From Consotaella salsifontis (GTDB lineage Bacteria > Pseudomonadota > Alphaproteobacteria > Rhizobiales > Rhizobiaceae), in NCBI RefSeq assembly GCF_900167365.1, contig NZ_FUXL01000007.1:124001-188000 (forward strand): DNA of 64,000 nucleotides. Reading direction: 5' to 3'. Positions 35,948-49,314 of the stretch are shown here, piece by piece. The position numbers were made by a program, and so were the translations under genes. Under the pieces are notes generated by a model, which did no database searches, was not told the origin of the DNA, and saw only the letters and a list, made by a program, of their open reading frames with translations. Numbering within the stretch: position 1 is the first letter of the stretch; the number at the start of each line of letters is the position of its first letter.

Positions 35948-37906
35948 ATGCGGCTGACCATCCCCCGTAAGCTTGTTCTTTTGGTTGCGACCGCCGTCCT
36001 AATGACCATGGCGGCGATGGGCATCCAGCTTCATTCGCTCAACAATCGGATCTGGGCCGACCGTCAGGAGCTTCTGGTTTCGCAGGTCGACGCGGCCCGC
36101 TCTCTCGTCGCCTCCTTCGCCGAGCGCGCGAAGCAGGGCGAAATGCCGGAGGAGACAGCCAAGAAGGAAGCGGCCGACGCCGTGCGCGCGCTGCGCTATG
36201 GCAATGGAGACTATGTGTTCCTCTACAGCTATGACGGCGTTGTCGTCTCGCTGCCGGATAAGAGCACTCTCGGTAAATCGCGCTGGGATCTGCGCGATGC
36301 GAATGGCGTCTACATCGTCCGCGACATCGTCACCGCGGCCAGGAACGGTGGCGGCTTCACGCGGTACGACTATCCACGCTCGGGCGAGAGCGTCGCCTCG
36401 CCCAAGCTCAGCTACACAGCTCCCTTCGAACCCTGGGGCTGGGCTATCGGCACCGGCGTCTATGTCGATGATCTCCATACGCAATTGATGCGAGAGATCT
36501 ACGAGTCGGTTCTTTGGCTGGCAGGAATTCTCCTCGTGCTCGGTGCCTGCGCCTGGCCCATCGCCCGCAGCATTTCGCAGCCGCTCAGCAGGATCACGAG
36601 CGTGATGCGGACGCTTGCGGCAGGCAACAAAACCGTGGAGGTTCCCTATGCCGGCCGAAACGACGAGGTCGGTGAAATGGCCGGTGCCGTCGAAACATTC
36701 CGGCTCGCAGCAATCGAGCAGGACCGCCTCGAGGCCGAGGCCAAGGCAGCGCGCCAGCACGCCGAGGCCCTAAAAGCAGAGCAGGAAGCGACAGAGCGGG
36801 CCAAGGCTGAGGAGCTGCGTGCCTTCGTCGCCGATATTCAAACGGGTTTCGAGCGGCTGGCCGATGGCGACCTGACGGTACGCATGGCACGGCCCGTGGC
36901 TCCCGAGTACGAGGAGATCCGGGGCCAGTTCAACCAGTCGATCGAGCGACTGGAGGATACCATCGGATCAGTTGTGACGGCGATCGGCACCATTCGCTCG
37001 GGGCTGGACGAGATCAACACCGCCTCCAACGACCTCGCCCATCGCACCGAGCAGCAGGCGGCGGGCCTGGAGGAGACGACAGCGGCGCTGACGCAGGTGT
37101 CGCGCGTCGTTCACGAGACCGCCGAAAGCGCGGGCCGGGCCCGGAACTCCGCCGAGACGGCGCGGCAGAATGCCGAAAAGGGCGGGCAAATCGTCGGGCG
37201 TGCCATCGATGCGATGGCCGAGATCGAGAAGTCGTCGGAGGAGATCGGCAAGATCATCGGGGTGATCGACGAGATCGCCTTCCAGACCAACCTTCTCGCC
37301 TTGAACGCGGGCGTCGAGGCGGCGCGCGCGGGAGAAGCGGGCAAGGGCTTCGCGGTGGTGGCGCAGGAAGTTCGTGCCCTTGCCCAGCGTTCAGCGGAAG
37401 CCGCCAAGGAGATCAAGGGCCTCATTTCCATGTCGTCCCACCAGGTCGGCCAGGGCGTGGAGCTGGTGACGGCGTCAGGCAAGAGCCTTGAGGAGATCGT
37501 GGCGCAGGTTGCCGCCATGAGCCAGGAAGTGGCCGAAATCGCCAGCAGCGCCCGCGAGCAGGCGGTGAGCCTGAAGGAGGTTTCCACCGCCGCCGACCAG
37601 ATGGACAAGGTGACGCAGCAGAACGCGGCGATGGTGGAGGAGACGACGGCGGCGGCGCAGTCGCTGGCCAACGAAACCGACCAGCTCGCCCGCCTCATCG
37701 CCCAGTTCAGGACGGCGACGGCCACGGCCCATGCGGCTCAGGCCGAACGCTCGGCGTGGCGCCCAGCCTCGAAGCCCGCGACGTCCAGTCAGGTGGCGCC
37801 GATGCCTAAGCCGACCAAGGCATCGCCTGCCCGCCCCGTTGTTCAGGCCCGGACGACCGCCGCGACCGCTCGCAAGCCGATGGAGGACGGCTGGGAAGAT
37901 TTCTAA
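35948..37906 (+). CDS. Methyl-accepting chemotaxis protein with Cache sensor
   Basis: A 652-residue transducer. Order: membrane span (about 8-27), a periplasmic single-Cache domain (about 32-185, with [14 protein letters not shown] and [14 protein letters not shown]), second span, HAMP (ISQPLSRIT onward), and a cytoplasmic signalling domain with the hairpin tip [20 protein letters not shown]. The protein ends in a flexible Pro/Ala/Thr tail closing with GWEDF, like the tether that recruits CheR and CheB. Ligand unknown; Cache type 2 sensors often bind small carboxylates. The ATG at 35948 was chosen over an in-frame TTG. Its stop overlaps the next, convergent gene by 4 bases. Confidence 0.92.
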   Translation: MRLTIPRKLVLLVATAVLMTMAAMGIQLHSLNNRIWADRQELLVSQVDAARSLVASFAERAKQGEMPEETAKKEAADAVRALRYGNGDYVFLYSYDGVVVSLPDKSTLGKSRWDLRDANGVYIVRDIVTAARNGGGFTRYDYPRSGESVASPKLSYTAPFEPWGWAIGTGVYVDDLHTQLMREIYESVLWLAGILLVLGACAWPIARSISQPLSRITSVMRTLAAGNKTVEVPYAGRNDEVGEMAGAVETFRLAAIEQDRLEAEAKAARQHAEALKAEQEATERAKAEELRAFVADIQTGFERLADGDLTVRMARPVAPEYEEIRGQFNQSIERLEDTIGSVVTAIGTIRSGLDEINTASNDLAHRTEQQAAGLEETTAALTQVSRVVHETAESAGRARNSAETARQNAEKGGQIVGRAIDAMAEIEKSSEEIGKIIGVIDEIAFQTNLLALNAGVEAARAGEAGKGFAVVAQEVRALAQRSAEAAKEIKGLISMSSHQVGQGVELVTASGKSLEEIVAQVAAMSQEVAEIASSAREQAVSLKEVSTAADQMDKVTQQNAAMVEETTAAAQSLANETDQLARLIAQFRTATATAHAAQAERSAWRPASKPATSSQVAPMPKPTKASPARPVVQARTTAATARKPMEDGWEDF

Positions 37907-38841
37907 ACCCGGCGCCGGTTGCCGTTCGGTTCAAGATTTGACGGTGCGGCGAGGACGGTTTCCGCACCCGCCCAGTCGGTCTTGCCGTAACGCGTGTTGT
38001 CGAGCGGCGCGAGCTTGCCGCTTCCGCTCGACATGTCGCGGATATACTGCATCCCCTGCCATACCGGGAACGGTGCATCCGTCGCCGGCGTCAGCGCCCG
38101 CGCGATCTGGATCAGCCCCGACAGCCGCCCGATGCCGCCGGCCCGCAGAACCTTCCATCGATGGCCGCTGAGCCTCGTCATCAGCGTCTCCAGTCTGCGC
38201 GGGGATATCTCTGTGCCGGCGATCCGAAGAAAGCGCGGCGCGCCTGCGTCAAGCGCCGCGTCGGCGGTGTAATCCGCCACATCATCCTTTGTGGTGAAGT
38301 CGAATGGCTGGTCCGCATCGCCCCAATAGAGAATGCGGCGCCAGCGATGGAGCACGATCGGCGCCTCGCCGGTCAAAAGGTCCGCGAACGCGCCGTTGAG
38401 GATCGAGGTCGCCTGAATCGGCGCGGCGTCGATGCGCGTCATGAAACGGCGTCGCAGGTCCATGTTGCGGTTGGCGCCGGGGCGGGTCTTGGTGAAGTCG
38501 AGCGAAAAATCCGAGGGGATGAAGCGCGGCACTCCCGCGACGATCGCCGCCTCGAGAAGCCGGCCTTGCGCATCGAGGATCGCCGGCTCCAGCCCGTTCA
38601 AAACAGACACGACGCACTCGACACCGTTCAGCGCATCGGCAAGCCCCGCCGTATCGGCCAGATCGACCGGCACCAGGGTGGCGCCACGGGCGTGAACGGC
38701 GTCCTGTGCCGCTGCGGGCGTGCCCGGCCGAAGCAAGGCACGCACCTCCACACCGCGCCGGACGAGCGCCGAAAGCAGGCGGGCGCCGAGATCGCCGGTC
38801 GCGCCTGCCAGCGCTACCGTCCGCCCGGCGCCGCTGATCAC
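37903..38841 (-). CDS. NmrA-like NAD(P)-binding protein
   Basis: A 312-residue atypical SDR. It has [18 protein letters not shown] at the start, VSVLNG, and a [13 protein letters not shown] segment typical of aromatic-alcohol-reductase or NmrA-like proteins. It probably reduces a small ketone, quinone or similar compound, or senses NADP. The start is a GTG that overlaps the stop of the upstream PNPOx-like gene, so the two are coupled. Substrate unknown. Confidence 0.78.
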   Translation of the reverse strand: MISGAGRTVALAGATGDLGARLLSALVRRGVEVRALLRPGTPAAAQDAVHARGATLVPVDLADTAGLADALNGVECVVSVLNGLEPAILDAQGRLLEAAIVAGVPRFIPSDFSLDFTKTRPGANRNMDLRRRFMTRIDAAPIQATSILNGAFADLLTGEAPIVLHRWRRILYWGDADQPFDFTTKDDVADYTADAALDAGAPRFLRIAGTEISPRRLETLMTRLSGHRWKVLRAGGIGRLSGLIQIARALTPATDAPFPVWQGMQYIRDMSSGSGKLAPLDNTRYGKTDWAGAETVLAAPSNLEPNGNRRRV

Positions 38842-39272
38842 AGCGCGACCTCGCCTTCGTCCTTGCCGTTCCAGTAGTGAATGCGGTTCGCATGGACGTG
38901 GATCATCACCAGGCCAGGGGTGTCGATGCCCTGCTCGAACCAGGCATCCAGGTCCTTGGTCCAATGCGCCGCGAACTGGGACTTGTCGCGGATCAACTCG
39001 GCTTCGCCTTCCACCGATATGAACAGCGGGCGGCCACCCAGCAGGCCTGTGGACCCCGTGAAGGTCAATCCGACACGCGCGTCGCCCTCGATGTCCGAAA
39101 CAGTGCGTGCATCTCCATCGGAGAAGAAGAAGCTGTCGCCGCGATAGGCGACCTCGCCGTTGTTGCTCATGGGACGGCTGGCGATCGCCCCCGCCTCGGT
39201 GCGGGTTGAGAGCATCCCGAAGTCGATTTTGCTCATCTTTCCGGAAAGGTCTTCCAAGGTCATTCCGGCCAT
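38838..39272 (-). CDS. Pyridoxamine 5'-phosphate oxidase-like (general stress protein 26 type) protein
   Basis: A 144-residue split-barrel flavin-binding protein. LSTRTEAGAIASRPMSNNGEV, FFFSDGDARTVSDIEGDARVGLTF and LVMIHVHANRIHYWNG match the stress-protein-26 branch. These proteins bind FMN, FAD or F420-like cofactors, and their physiological reaction is mostly unknown. GGAG lies eight bases upstream of the ATG. It is first in a two-gene operon with the NmrA-like gene, behind a palindrome. Confidence 0.8.
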   Translation of the reverse strand: MAGMTLEDLSGKMSKIDFGMLSTRTEAGAIASRPMSNNGEVAYRGDSFFFSDGDARTVSDIEGDARVGLTFTGSTGLLGGRPLFISVEGEAELIRDKSQFAAHWTKDLDAWFEQGIDTPGLVMIHVHANRIHYWNGKDEGEVAL

Positions 39273-39730
39273 CAAAATCTCCAAAAAACTGAACCATGTT
39301 GTTCAGCTGTGCCAACAAGAAGGTGGCCTGCAGAGTTCCAACGCGGAATCGATCTCGCTCGCCATCCGCAGCCGACAATGCCTCTCGTGGGCGCGCCAGC
39401 AGCCATCCGCGACGAGACGGGTGACGTCGACCGTCGTATCCTTGGCACGACTACAGCCTTTTCCCGTAGCCCGTATTGGAGCTTACAAGGTGTGATCAGG
39501 TCGTGGCTCTGGCGGACGCGGAATGCGGATAATGGAGAACGCCAGTTCCATCGACCGCTGGCGCCTTGCCGTCGGGCCGTGGGAAGCTCCGCACGGTCGG
39601 GCAGAGTCTGCCTGCCGGGATCGATCTGCTTGCCCGCGCCGGTTGGTTGAAAGCTTGCAACGAGGCCCAGGCTTCCAGGCGAGGTATCCGGTCCAGAAGC
39701 GTACTTCCGGACCGGATCGAAAGGGTCCCG
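39273..39730. other. Intergenic region upstream of the PNPOx-like gene
   Basis: This 458-base stretch holds a palindrome near its left end and the 3' flank of gyrB at its right. A 113-codon plus-strand frame (39309-39650) resembles no family I know and has no convincing ribosome site. I see no other gene. Confidence 0.5.
39289..39306. promoter_or_regulatory. CTGAAC-N6-GTTCAG palindrome, candidate operator
   Basis: A perfect 6-base inverted repeat sits 17 bases upstream of the PNPOx-like start codon, overlapping its likely transcription start. Its size and symmetry fit a TetR- or HxlR-type operator. No such regulator gene lies next to it. Confidence 0.5.
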
Positions 39731-42337
<2,607 letters not shown>

Positions 42338-42366
42338 TTATTCCTCCGCCCTCTGGAGATATGCCC

Positions 42367-42669
42367 ATGAGAAACCGAATTGTCGTGATCCTCGCCGTCC
42401 TGGCGCTGACCGGATGCACCACGGCGGAAAGCCAGAGCTTCCTGCCCGACCCCTCGGGCCATCGGATCCACCGGCCGGCGCGCGTCGCGCCGCGCGGCAG
42501 CGAGGCCTTCTGCCGCAACTACGGCGAGCAAACTGCACAGAACGCCTATGAGGATTACAGGGACGACGATGACGACGCGACGATCGCGCGCGATCTCATA
42601 GCCCAGCAGAACGCTGAAAAGGTGGGGCGATCCGCCTATCTGCGATGCAAGCAGGGACGCCTGAACTAG
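42367..42669 (+). CDS. Small putative lipoprotein
   Basis: A 100-residue protein with a short lipoprotein signal (MRNRIVVILAVLALTGC; lipobox cysteine at residue 18) and no recognised domain. The mature part has an acidic run and cysteines in FCRNYGEQ and YLRCKQ. Two ATGs are in frame. The second (42367) is 8 bases after GGAG and gives a standard signal, while the first (42361) is too close. It is divergent from gyrB. Function unknown. Confidence 0.65.
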   Translation: MRNRIVVILAVLALTGCTTAESQSFLPDPSGHRIHRPARVAPRGSEAFCRNYGEQTAQNAYEDYRDDDDDATIARDLIAQQNAEKVGRSAYLRCKQGRLN

Positions 42670-42734
42670 CCAGCCAGAGCGCCGAGCCGGCGACAACTAT
42701 CGCGGCCCGGCCACCAGTTCTCGCGACGAATGGC

Positions 42735-43718
42735 CTATTCGCCTTCCAGGCCGTCGAAAAGTGGAGTGGACAAATACCGCTCGGCGAAGGACGGGATGAT
42801 GACCACGATGGTCTTGCCCGCGTTTTCCGGCCGCGCGCCAACCTTCATCGCCGCCGCGAGCGCCGCGCCCGATGAAATACCAACCGGCACACCCTCAAGG
42901 CGCGCCACGAGACGCGAGGTTTCGAACGCCTCGTCGTTGGAGATGGTGACGATCTCGTCATAGACCCCGGTATCGAGGATGGACGGCGTGAACCCGGCGC
43001 CGATGCCCTGAATCTTGTGCGGTCCCGGCTGTCCGCCCGACAGCACCGGCGAGGCCTCGGGCTCGACGGCGACGATCTTCACCTCGGGCTTGCGAGCCTT
43101 CAGCACCTGCCCCGTGCCGGTAATCGTGCCGCCTGTGCCGATGCCGGCAACGAGAATGTCGACGTCGCCACCCGTGTCGTTCCAGATTTCCTCGGCCGTC
43201 GTCACCCGGTGGATCTCGGGATTGGCGGGATTGTCGAACTGTTGCGGCATGACGGCGCCCGGCGTCGTGGCGATCAGCTCCTCGGCCTTGGCGATGGCGC
43301 CCTTCATGCCCTTCGCGCCTTCCGTCAGCATCAGTTCGGCACCGAGGAAACGCAGCATCTTGCGCCGCTCGACCGACATGGTTTCCGGCATGGTGAGAAT
43401 GAGGCGATAGCCCTTGGCCGCCGCCGTGAAGGCGAGCGCGATGCCGGTGTTGCCGGAGGTCGGCTCGACGAGGGTCGTCTCGCCGGGCTTGATCTTGCCG
43501 TCCTTTTCCAGCCGCTCGATCATCGCCACGCCGATGCGATCCTTGACGGAGGCGAGAGGATTGAAGAACTCGAGCTTGGCCAGGAGGTTCGCCTTGACGC
43601 CCTTTTCATGCGCCAGCTTGTCGAGCCGCACCAGCGGAGTGTCGCCAATGGTTTCGACGATGGAGTTGTAGATCCTGCCGCGGCCGCGAGTGCGGGCGCC
43701 ATCGCTGAATTCGGTCAT
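42735..43718 (-). CDS. cysK: Cysteine synthase A (O-acetylserine sulfhydrylase)
   Basis: A 327-residue pyridoxal-phosphate enzyme that makes cysteine from O-acetylserine and sulfide. The PLP lysine is in [12 protein letters not shown], the substrate loop is [13 protein letters not shown], and the phosphate loop is [13 protein letters not shown]. The C-terminus is normal length. AAGGTGG precedes the ATG. CysM is possible but the loops favour CysK. Confidence 0.92.
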   Translation of the reverse strand: MTEFSDGARTRGRGRIYNSIVETIGDTPLVRLDKLAHEKGVKANLLAKLEFFNPLASVKDRIGVAMIERLEKDGKIKPGETTLVEPTSGNTGIALAFTAAAKGYRLILTMPETMSVERRKMLRFLGAELMLTEGAKGMKGAIAKAEELIATTPGAVMPQQFDNPANPEIHRVTTAEEIWNDTGGDVDILVAGIGTGGTITGTGQVLKARKPEVKIVAVEPEASPVLSGGQPGPHKIQGIGAGFTPSILDTGVYDEIVTISNDEAFETSRLVARLEGVPVGISSGAALAAAMKVGARPENAGKTIVVIIPSFAERYLSTPLFDGLEGE

Positions 43719-44059
43719 CGTGCCACCTTCTTCCGTCTCGGAACTCGTGGAGCTACGTGCCGCCAGCCCTCGCCAGCGTCTCCACCTGCCGTATGAAACC
43801 CAAAGCTAGGGCGCGCGCGCAGCCTACGCGAGAGCCAAAATCGCCAAAGCCGCCGTCCCTATGAAAAGAACTTCTCGTTTGACGCGCGAGTCGCGCAACG
43901 ATGTTGCGGTGACGCCGATCCATTTGCGGCGCCCAAACGCGCGATCGTCACTTTGCCCGACATTCCAGGCTTTGATTTGAATATCCTGGCGCTCGTTCAC
44001 CAACGATTTCCGGAGCGGTGGCATCATCGACGAGAACGAGCGATGAAGGAAGCGCAACC
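43719..44059. other. Intergenic region between cysK and the diguanylate cyclase
   Basis: The 341-base divergent spacer must hold both promoters. I found no convincing gene. A 77-codon minus-strand frame ends in a short hydrophobic stretch but has no ribosome site. No strong repeat was seen. Confidence 0.4.
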
Positions 44060-44887
44060 ATGGCCCGAAACGACGCGAAAGGACGCTCAGCCTGGTGGGA
44101 GCTCGCCCTCACGGCCGGCCTCGTCGCCTCCATCGCCGTGGTCGCGGCCTTCTATACCTTTTCGCCGATGGGCGTCGACGCGACGGAAACGGGCGTCACT
44201 TTCGCCCTGGTCCTGTCGCTGGCCGGCGTCTTCCTGCACCACATCGTTCTCGGACTTCGGCTATCAAGCCTCAACACGGTCAATTCCGGCCTCATGCGAG
44301 CGGCGACGACCGATGGTCTGACCGGGCTCTTCAACCGCGCGACGTTTCAGCGCATGGTGACGCGAGAAATCCGCCGCACCGGCTGGTCCAGCGACAACGG
44401 CGCCAAGCACACGCTCCTCATTCTCGATCTTGACCATTTCAAGCGGATCAACGATCAGCTCGGCCATGCCGTCGGCGATGAGGCACTGGTCGCAATCGCG
44501 CGGACACTAAAGCGCTCGCTGCGCGCCACCGACCTCGTCGGCCGCCTCGGCGGCGAGGAGTTCGGGATTTTCCTCGCGGGAACCGGCAACGAGGGCGCGC
44601 AACTCGCCGCCGAGCGCCTCAGGCGCGCGGTCAGAAACCTGCGCGTCGGCCCGGCTGGAAAGCAGAAGAATCTGTCGGTCAGTATCGGTGGGGCGACCTT
44701 CGCCGCCGCCGCGCCCTTCGACCTCATCTATCGCGCCGCCGACCTGCAGCTCTACCGCGCCAAGGAGCGCGGCCGAGATCGCGTCGAGATCACTGCCGGC
44801 ATCGTTCCGGCAAACGAGGGACGCCGCCGCACGGGCTCGCGCCCCAATGGCCCGATGCTGACGCAGATCCGCTCGGCGCCGAGGTAA
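44060..44887 (+). CDS. Membrane-anchored diguanylate cyclase (GGDEF domain)
   Basis: A 275-residue protein with two N-terminal membrane spans (about 10-30 and 40-62) and a GGDEF domain. The catalytic motif is intact as RLGGEEFGIF. The inhibitory site RATD lies five residues before it, so product inhibition by cyclic-di-GMP is expected. It makes cyclic-di-GMP from two GTP. No sensor domain is present beyond the membrane part. The ATG at 44060 was preferred to an upstream in-frame GTG. Confidence 0.9.
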   Translation: MARNDAKGRSAWWELALTAGLVASIAVVAAFYTFSPMGVDATETGVTFALVLSLAGVFLHHIVLGLRLSSLNTVNSGLMRAATTDGLTGLFNRATFQRMVTREIRRTGWSSDNGAKHTLLILDLDHFKRINDQLGHAVGDEALVAIARTLKRSLRATDLVGRLGGEEFGIFLAGTGNEGAQLAAERLRRAVRNLRVGPAGKQKNLSVSIGGATFAAAAPFDLIYRAADLQLYRAKERGRDRVEITAGIVPANEGRRRTGSRPNGPMLTQIRSAPR

Positions 44888-44910
44888 CTTGGCCAGAAAG
44901 GCTCATGCGC

Positions 44911-45357
44911 TCAAACGCCTGTCGAGCCGAAGCCGCCGCTGCCTCGCGCAGTATCGGAAAGGCTCGCGGCCTCCTGGAAGGCAGCCTGCACCACAGGTGC
45001 GACCACAAGCTGGGCGATGCGGTCGCCATGGCGGATGGTGAAGGGCTCGGCGCCGAGGTTGACGAGAATCGCCATCACCTCGCCCCGATAATCGGAATCG
45101 ATCGTGCCCGGCGCGTTGACCAACGCGATGCCATGGCGCGCGGCGAGCCCCGAGCGTGGGCGCACCTGAACCTCGTAGCCATGAGGGATTTCGAAGGCGA
45201 GGCCGGAAGGCACCAGCGCCCGCGCCCCCGGCGCGAGCGTCATCGGTTCTCCCAGCGCGGCCCGCAGATCGGCGCCCGCCGCGCCCGCCGTTTCATAGGA
45301 AGGCAAAGGAAGGCCCTCGGCGTGCGGCAGACGCTTGACGGAGATATGAGGGGTCAT
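44911..45357 (-). CDS. dut: Deoxyuridine 5'-triphosphate nucleotidohydrolase
   Basis: A 148-residue trimeric dUTPase that hydrolyses dUTP to dUMP. The conserved motifs are present in order: [34 protein letters not shown] with the catalytic Asp, GDRIAQLV, and the C-terminal [10 protein letters not shown] arm. Its ATG overlaps the coaBC stop, a common alphaproteobacterial pairing. Confidence 0.95.
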   Translation of the reverse strand: MTPHISVKRLPHAEGLPLPSYETAGAAGADLRAALGEPMTLAPGARALVPSGLAFEIPHGYEVQVRPRSGLAARHGIALVNAPGTIDSDYRGEVMAILVNLGAEPFTIRHGDRIAQLVVAPVVQAAFQEAASLSDTARGSGGFGSTGV

Positions 45358-46574
45358 CGGCCTGCCTTTTCAGCCAGCATGATGGCGAACCGCTCGGCAA
45401 GCTTGCGCGCCACCTCATCCTTGGTCATGACCGGCCAGTCCTCGACTCCCTCGCGGGTGAGGAGATGGACGGTGTTGGAGCCGCCGCCCATCACGCCGGT
45501 CCCGACTGAAACGTCGTTGGCGACGATCATGTCGGCACCCTTTTTTTCCAGCTTCTTCAGGGCGTTTGCCATGAGATCGTTCGTCTCGGCCGCGAAGCCC
45601 ACGACCACCGCCGGGCGGTTGGCGCCATGGCCGATGGTGGCGAGGATGTCCGGGTTTTCGGCAAGGGTGAGGACGGGCGCCCCCTCTCCCGCCTTCTTGA
45701 TCTTGGCCTCCGCCTCCTGCGTGACCCGCCAGTCGGCGACGGCGGCGACGAAGACGGCGATGTCCGCCGGCAACGCGGCCTCCACCGCCTCCAGCATCTG
45801 ACGCGCCGTCTCGACGCGGCGCACTTCGACCCCTTGCGGATCGGCGATCGAAACTGGCCCCGACACCAGCGTCACGCGCGCGCCAAGCTCGGAGAGCGCG
45901 GCAGCCACCGCATGTCCCTGCCGCCCGGAGGATCGGTTGGCGATGTAGCGAACCGGGTCGATGGGCTCGTGGGTCGGCCCGGACGTGACGACGGCGTGGC
46001 TGCCCGCCAGCGGCTTTGCCGCCGGCTCGGCCAGCAGCGCCTCCAGCGCCGCGACGATCTCCAGCGGCTCGGCCATGCGCCCCACACCCGCCTCGCCGCT
46101 TTCCGCCATCTCCCCCGTTGCCGGGCCGACGAAGGCGACGCCATCCTGGCGCAGACGCTCGGCATTGCGGCGCGTCGCGGGATGATCCCACATCGCCGGA
46201 TTCATGGCGGGCGCCATCAGCACGGGCGCGCGCGTGGCAAGCAGCACGGCGGCGGCGAGATCATCGGCGAAGCCGGCGGCCAACTTGGCCATGCGCTCGG
46301 CCGTCGCGGGCGCGACGACCACGGCGTCAGTCTCGCGCGCCAGCCGAATATGGCCGACATCGTGCTCGTCCTGACGGTCGAACAGGTCGCAATGAACATG
46401 GGCGGCGGAGAGCGCGCCGACGGCCAGCGGCGTGATGAACTCCTCGGCGGCCTTGGTCATCACCGGCGTCACCCGCGCGCCGCGCTCTCGCAGGCGCCGG
46501 ATGAGGTCGAGCGCCTTATAGGCGGCGATGCCGCCGGAAATGATCAGGAGAATGCGCTTGTTGGTGAGGGACAT
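45354..46574 (-). CDS. coaBC: Bifunctional phosphopantothenoylcysteine decarboxylase / phosphopantothenate-cysteine ligase
   Basis: A 406-residue coenzyme A biosynthesis enzyme. The N-terminal flavin decarboxylase (CoaC) has [17 protein letters not shown] and the PAMNPAMW motif. The C-terminal ligase (CoaB) has [21 protein letters not shown]. Length is normal. The ATG at 46574 was chosen over a GTG three codons upstream. Co-transcribed with dut. Confidence 0.94.
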   Translation of the reverse strand: MSLTNKRILLIISGGIAAYKALDLIRRLRERGARVTPVMTKAAEEFITPLAVGALSAAHVHCDLFDRQDEHDVGHIRLARETDAVVVAPATAERMAKLAAGFADDLAAAVLLATRAPVLMAPAMNPAMWDHPATRRNAERLRQDGVAFVGPATGEMAESGEAGVGRMAEPLEIVAALEALLAEPAAKPLAGSHAVVTSGPTHEPIDPVRYIANRSSGRQGHAVAAALSELGARVTLVSGPVSIADPQGVEVRRVETARQMLEAVEAALPADIAVFVAAVADWRVTQEAEAKIKKAGEGAPVLTLAENPDILATIGHGANRPAVVVGFAAETNDLMANALKKLEKKGADMIVANDVSVGTGVMGGGSNTVHLLTREGVEDWPVMTKDEVARKLAERFAIMLAEKAGR

Positions 46575-46661
46575 GGCACGCACCGCTCTTCAGAACCGGC
46601 CTTCCTATGGCCGAAAACGCCTCGCGGCGAAAGATTGCCCTCGCGCCGCGCGCCCCTCGCC

Positions 46662-48245
46662 TCAGCCAAAAATCTGGCTAAGGGCGAGGGAAAGGAGCGA
46701 CAGCGCGATGATCCACTGGGCGATGCGGCCGGAAATGATGCTGGTCCGGCGCTCGGTGGCGAGGCGCTCCAGAGCGGCGTCATCGATCCTGAAGCCGTTC
46801 TCGATGAGGCTGGGCAAGGACCGCGAAAGGATCTCCAGCCCGACAGAGGCTTCCGGCAGCGTGTCGAGAATGCGCATCAAGGCCTTCACCCCGTCGCGCG
46901 CGTCCTGCAGCTTGGCGCTCGGCCCGAGCTGACGGGAGATCGCGTCGGCGACCACCGGCTCGGCCGCTTCCCACATGTTGAACTGAGGGTCGAACGACCG
47001 GCTGACGCCTTCCACCACGACCATCGTCTTCTGAAGCAGGATCAGCTCCGGCCGCGTCTCCATATCGAAGAGCTCCGTCACCTCGAAGAGAAGCGTGAGG
47101 AGATGAGCCATGGAGATGGTCTCGGCCGACTGGCCGTGAATCGGCTCGCCGATGGCGCGGATCGCCTGGGCGAAGCTGGCGACATCGTGCTTTCTCGGCA
47201 CGTAGCCCGCCTCGAAGTGAACCTCGGCGACGCGCAGGTAATCGCGCTTGATGAAGCCGTAGAGGATTTCGGCGAGGAAGCGCCGCTCCTTGAAGGCAAG
47301 GCGGCCGACGATGCCGAGATCGACCGCCACCACCGCCCCATCGGGGGCGACGAAGAGGTTGCCGGGGTGCATGTCGGCATGGAAGAAGCCGTCGCGCATC
47401 GAATGGCGCAGGAAGGTCTGGACGATCGTGACCGCCAGCGCCTTGAGATCGTGCCCTGCCGCCGCGACGGCCGCGACGTTGTTGAGCTTGATGCCCTCGA
47501 CCCAATCCATGGTGACGACATCACGCCCCGTCCGCTCCCAGTCGACGGTCGGCAGACGGAAGCCCGGATCGTCGGCGGTGTTCACCGCCATCTCGGAATA
47601 GGCGGCCGCCTCGAGGCGCAGATCCATCTCGATCCGGGTGGACTGAGCCAGCGTATCGACGATGGCGACGGGCCGCAGGCGCCGCGCGCCCGGCAGGAAC
47701 CGCTCCACCCGTTGGGCGGCGAAGTAGAAGACACGAAGGTCGTGCCAGAAGCGCGTCCTCACGCCTGGCCGTATCACCTTGACGGCGACGTCGCGCTCGC
47801 GCCCGTCGGCAAGGCGCACCCGGGCGCGGTGGACCTGGGCGATGGACGCGGCGCCCACCACGTCACCGAATTCGAGGAAGAGATCGTCGATACGGCGGCC
47901 GAGCGAGAACTCGATCTCGTCGATCGCCTCGTCCCTGGAGAAGGGCGGCACCTTGTCCTGGAGCTGTTCCAGCTCGCGCGCGATCTCGGCGCCGACAATG
48001 TCCGGCCGGGTGGCGAGAAACTGCCCGAGCTTCACATAGGATGGGCCCAGCCGATTCAGCGCGCGCGACAGACGCTCCGAGCGGGCGCGCTCGCCCGAGG
48101 ATGGACGCGCGATCAGCCGGCAGATGCGATGTGCGAGAAGAAAGGCCGGCGGCAGCCCCTCCACCGGCAAGGCGGCGATGACGCCTTCACGCGCCAGGAC
48201 ATAAGCGACACGAACGAGGGCGAGGGTTCCCGAAATGGGGTTCAT
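46662..48245 (-). CDS. ubiB: ABC1/UbiB-family protein for ubiquinone biosynthesis
   Basis: A 527-residue atypical kinase-like ATPase needed for ubiquinone synthesis. The Ala-rich nucleotide loop region (GAASIAQVHRARVRLADG), the KxGQ motif (KLGQFLATRPDI), and the catalytic DMHPGNLFVAPDG and VDLGIVGRL segments are present. The hydrophobic C-terminus (WIIALSLLSLALS) anchors it to the membrane. It follows ubiE in the same direction across 106 bases. Confidence 0.93.
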   Translation of the reverse strand: MNPISGTLALVRVAYVLAREGVIAALPVEGLPPAFLLAHRICRLIARPSSGERARSERLSRALNRLGPSYVKLGQFLATRPDIVGAEIARELEQLQDKVPPFSRDEAIDEIEFSLGRRIDDLFLEFGDVVGAASIAQVHRARVRLADGRERDVAVKVIRPGVRTRFWHDLRVFYFAAQRVERFLPGARRLRPVAIVDTLAQSTRIEMDLRLEAAAYSEMAVNTADDPGFRLPTVDWERTGRDVVTMDWVEGIKLNNVAAVAAAGHDLKALAVTIVQTFLRHSMRDGFFHADMHPGNLFVAPDGAVVAVDLGIVGRLAFKERRFLAEILYGFIKRDYLRVAEVHFEAGYVPRKHDVASFAQAIRAIGEPIHGQSAETISMAHLLTLLFEVTELFDMETRPELILLQKTMVVVEGVSRSFDPQFNMWEAAEPVVADAISRQLGPSAKLQDARDGVKALMRILDTLPEASVGLEILSRSLPSLIENGFRIDDAALERLATERRTSIISGRIAQWIIALSLLSLALSQIFG

Positions 48246-48351
48246 GCGGGCCTTTTCCCCTCACCTTCACGACCTTCACGCGCGCGGCGGCATCCTTCGA
48301 TCATGCCGACGCCCCAGCGCTTTTCGACAACCGCCATTCCCATCGCGTCCG

Positions 48352-49131
48352 TCAGAACTTCCAGGCTGAATGGATGGCGGCGATTCCACCGGACAGATTG
48401 CGATGGGTGACGCGCTCGAAGCCGGCCACGCCAATCATCGAGGCGAAATTGGCCTGATTGGGGAAGCGGCGGATGGATTCCACCAGATATTCGTAGGAAT
48501 CGCGGTCGCCCGCCACGCGCTCGCCGATCGCCGGAATGGCCTTGAAGGACCACACGTCATAAAGCCGGTCGAGGCCCGGAACATCCACCTCCGAAAACTC
48601 CAGACAGAGAAAACGGCCGCCCGGCTTCAGGACGCGGTGGGCCTCGGCCAGCGCCTTGTCGATTCGCGGAACGTTACGGATGCCGAAGGCGATCGTATAG
48701 GCGTCGAACGTCTCGTCTGGCAGGTCAAGCGCCTCGGCGTTGCCTTCGATAAAGGTGAGGTTCTTGTCGAACCCGCGCTTCTTCGCGCGCTCGGCCCCGA
48801 CCTCCAACATCGAGGCGTTGATGTCGAGCACGGTTCCCTCGGCGTTGTCGCCAGAGGCGCGGACGATGCGCTGCGCGATGTCGCCGGTGCCGCCGGCGAC
48901 GTCGACGAAGCGCCATCCCGGCCGACGCGGCGGAGAGAGCCACGAAACCATGGCGTCCTTCCACAGGCGATGAAGCCCGCCGGACATGAGGTCGTTCATC
49001 AGGTCGTAGCGCCGCGCCACCTTATGAAAGACGTCGTTGACCCGCGCCTGCTTCTCCTCGCGGCCCGCCACCTTGGCAAAGCCGTATGAGGTTTCCATTC
49101 CCTCCGCCCCGGTCTCACGCGTTCGCGACAT
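48352..49131 (-). CDS. ubiE: Ubiquinone/menaquinone C-methyltransferase
   Basis: A 259-residue S-adenosylmethionine methyltransferase that adds the C-methyl of ubiquinone. [10 protein letters not shown] at the start, [24 protein letters not shown] and the [11 protein letters not shown] cofactor loop are family signatures. Two in-frame ATGs are possible. I chose 49131, which adds eleven residues usual in alphaproteobacteria; 49098 is the alternative. The open frame continues far upstream as a shadow of mutM. Confidence 0.93.
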   Translation of the reverse strand: MSRTRETGAEGMETSYGFAKVAGREEKQARVNDVFHKVARRYDLMNDLMSGGLHRLWKDAMVSWLSPPRRPGWRFVDVAGGTGDIAQRIVRASGDNAEGTVLDINASMLEVGAERAKKRGFDKNLTFIEGNAEALDLPDETFDAYTIAFGIRNVPRIDKALAEAHRVLKPGGRFLCLEFSEVDVPGLDRLYDVWSFKAIPAIGERVAGDRDSYEYLVESIRRFPNQANFASMIGVAGFERVTHRNLSGGIAAIHSAWKF

Positions 49132-49314
49132 TTGAACCCCACTCGATCGACGTGTTCGGCCGCGATGCGGCACGGCCGGCCGGCGGTCGTTGCCCGCCTC
49201 AGGCGGGACACTTATACCAACCTGCGCCAAGTGGAAGCCTCGCATGTCGATTGCCCCCGCGATCCCGCCGGTTTTCCCCGAAGCGCAAGCGACGTCATGG
49301 CGAATGAGGATAGC

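Noticed and set aside
39309-39650. 113-codon frame upstream of the PNPOx-like gene
   Set aside because: No recognisable domain and no good ribosome site. It could be a decayed gene, but the sequence gives no support for that.
45627-48410. 927-codon open frame on the plus strand over coaBC and ubiB
   Set aside because: It is antisense to two genes with intact motifs. Composition is Arg/His/Asp-rich and no domain is recognisable.
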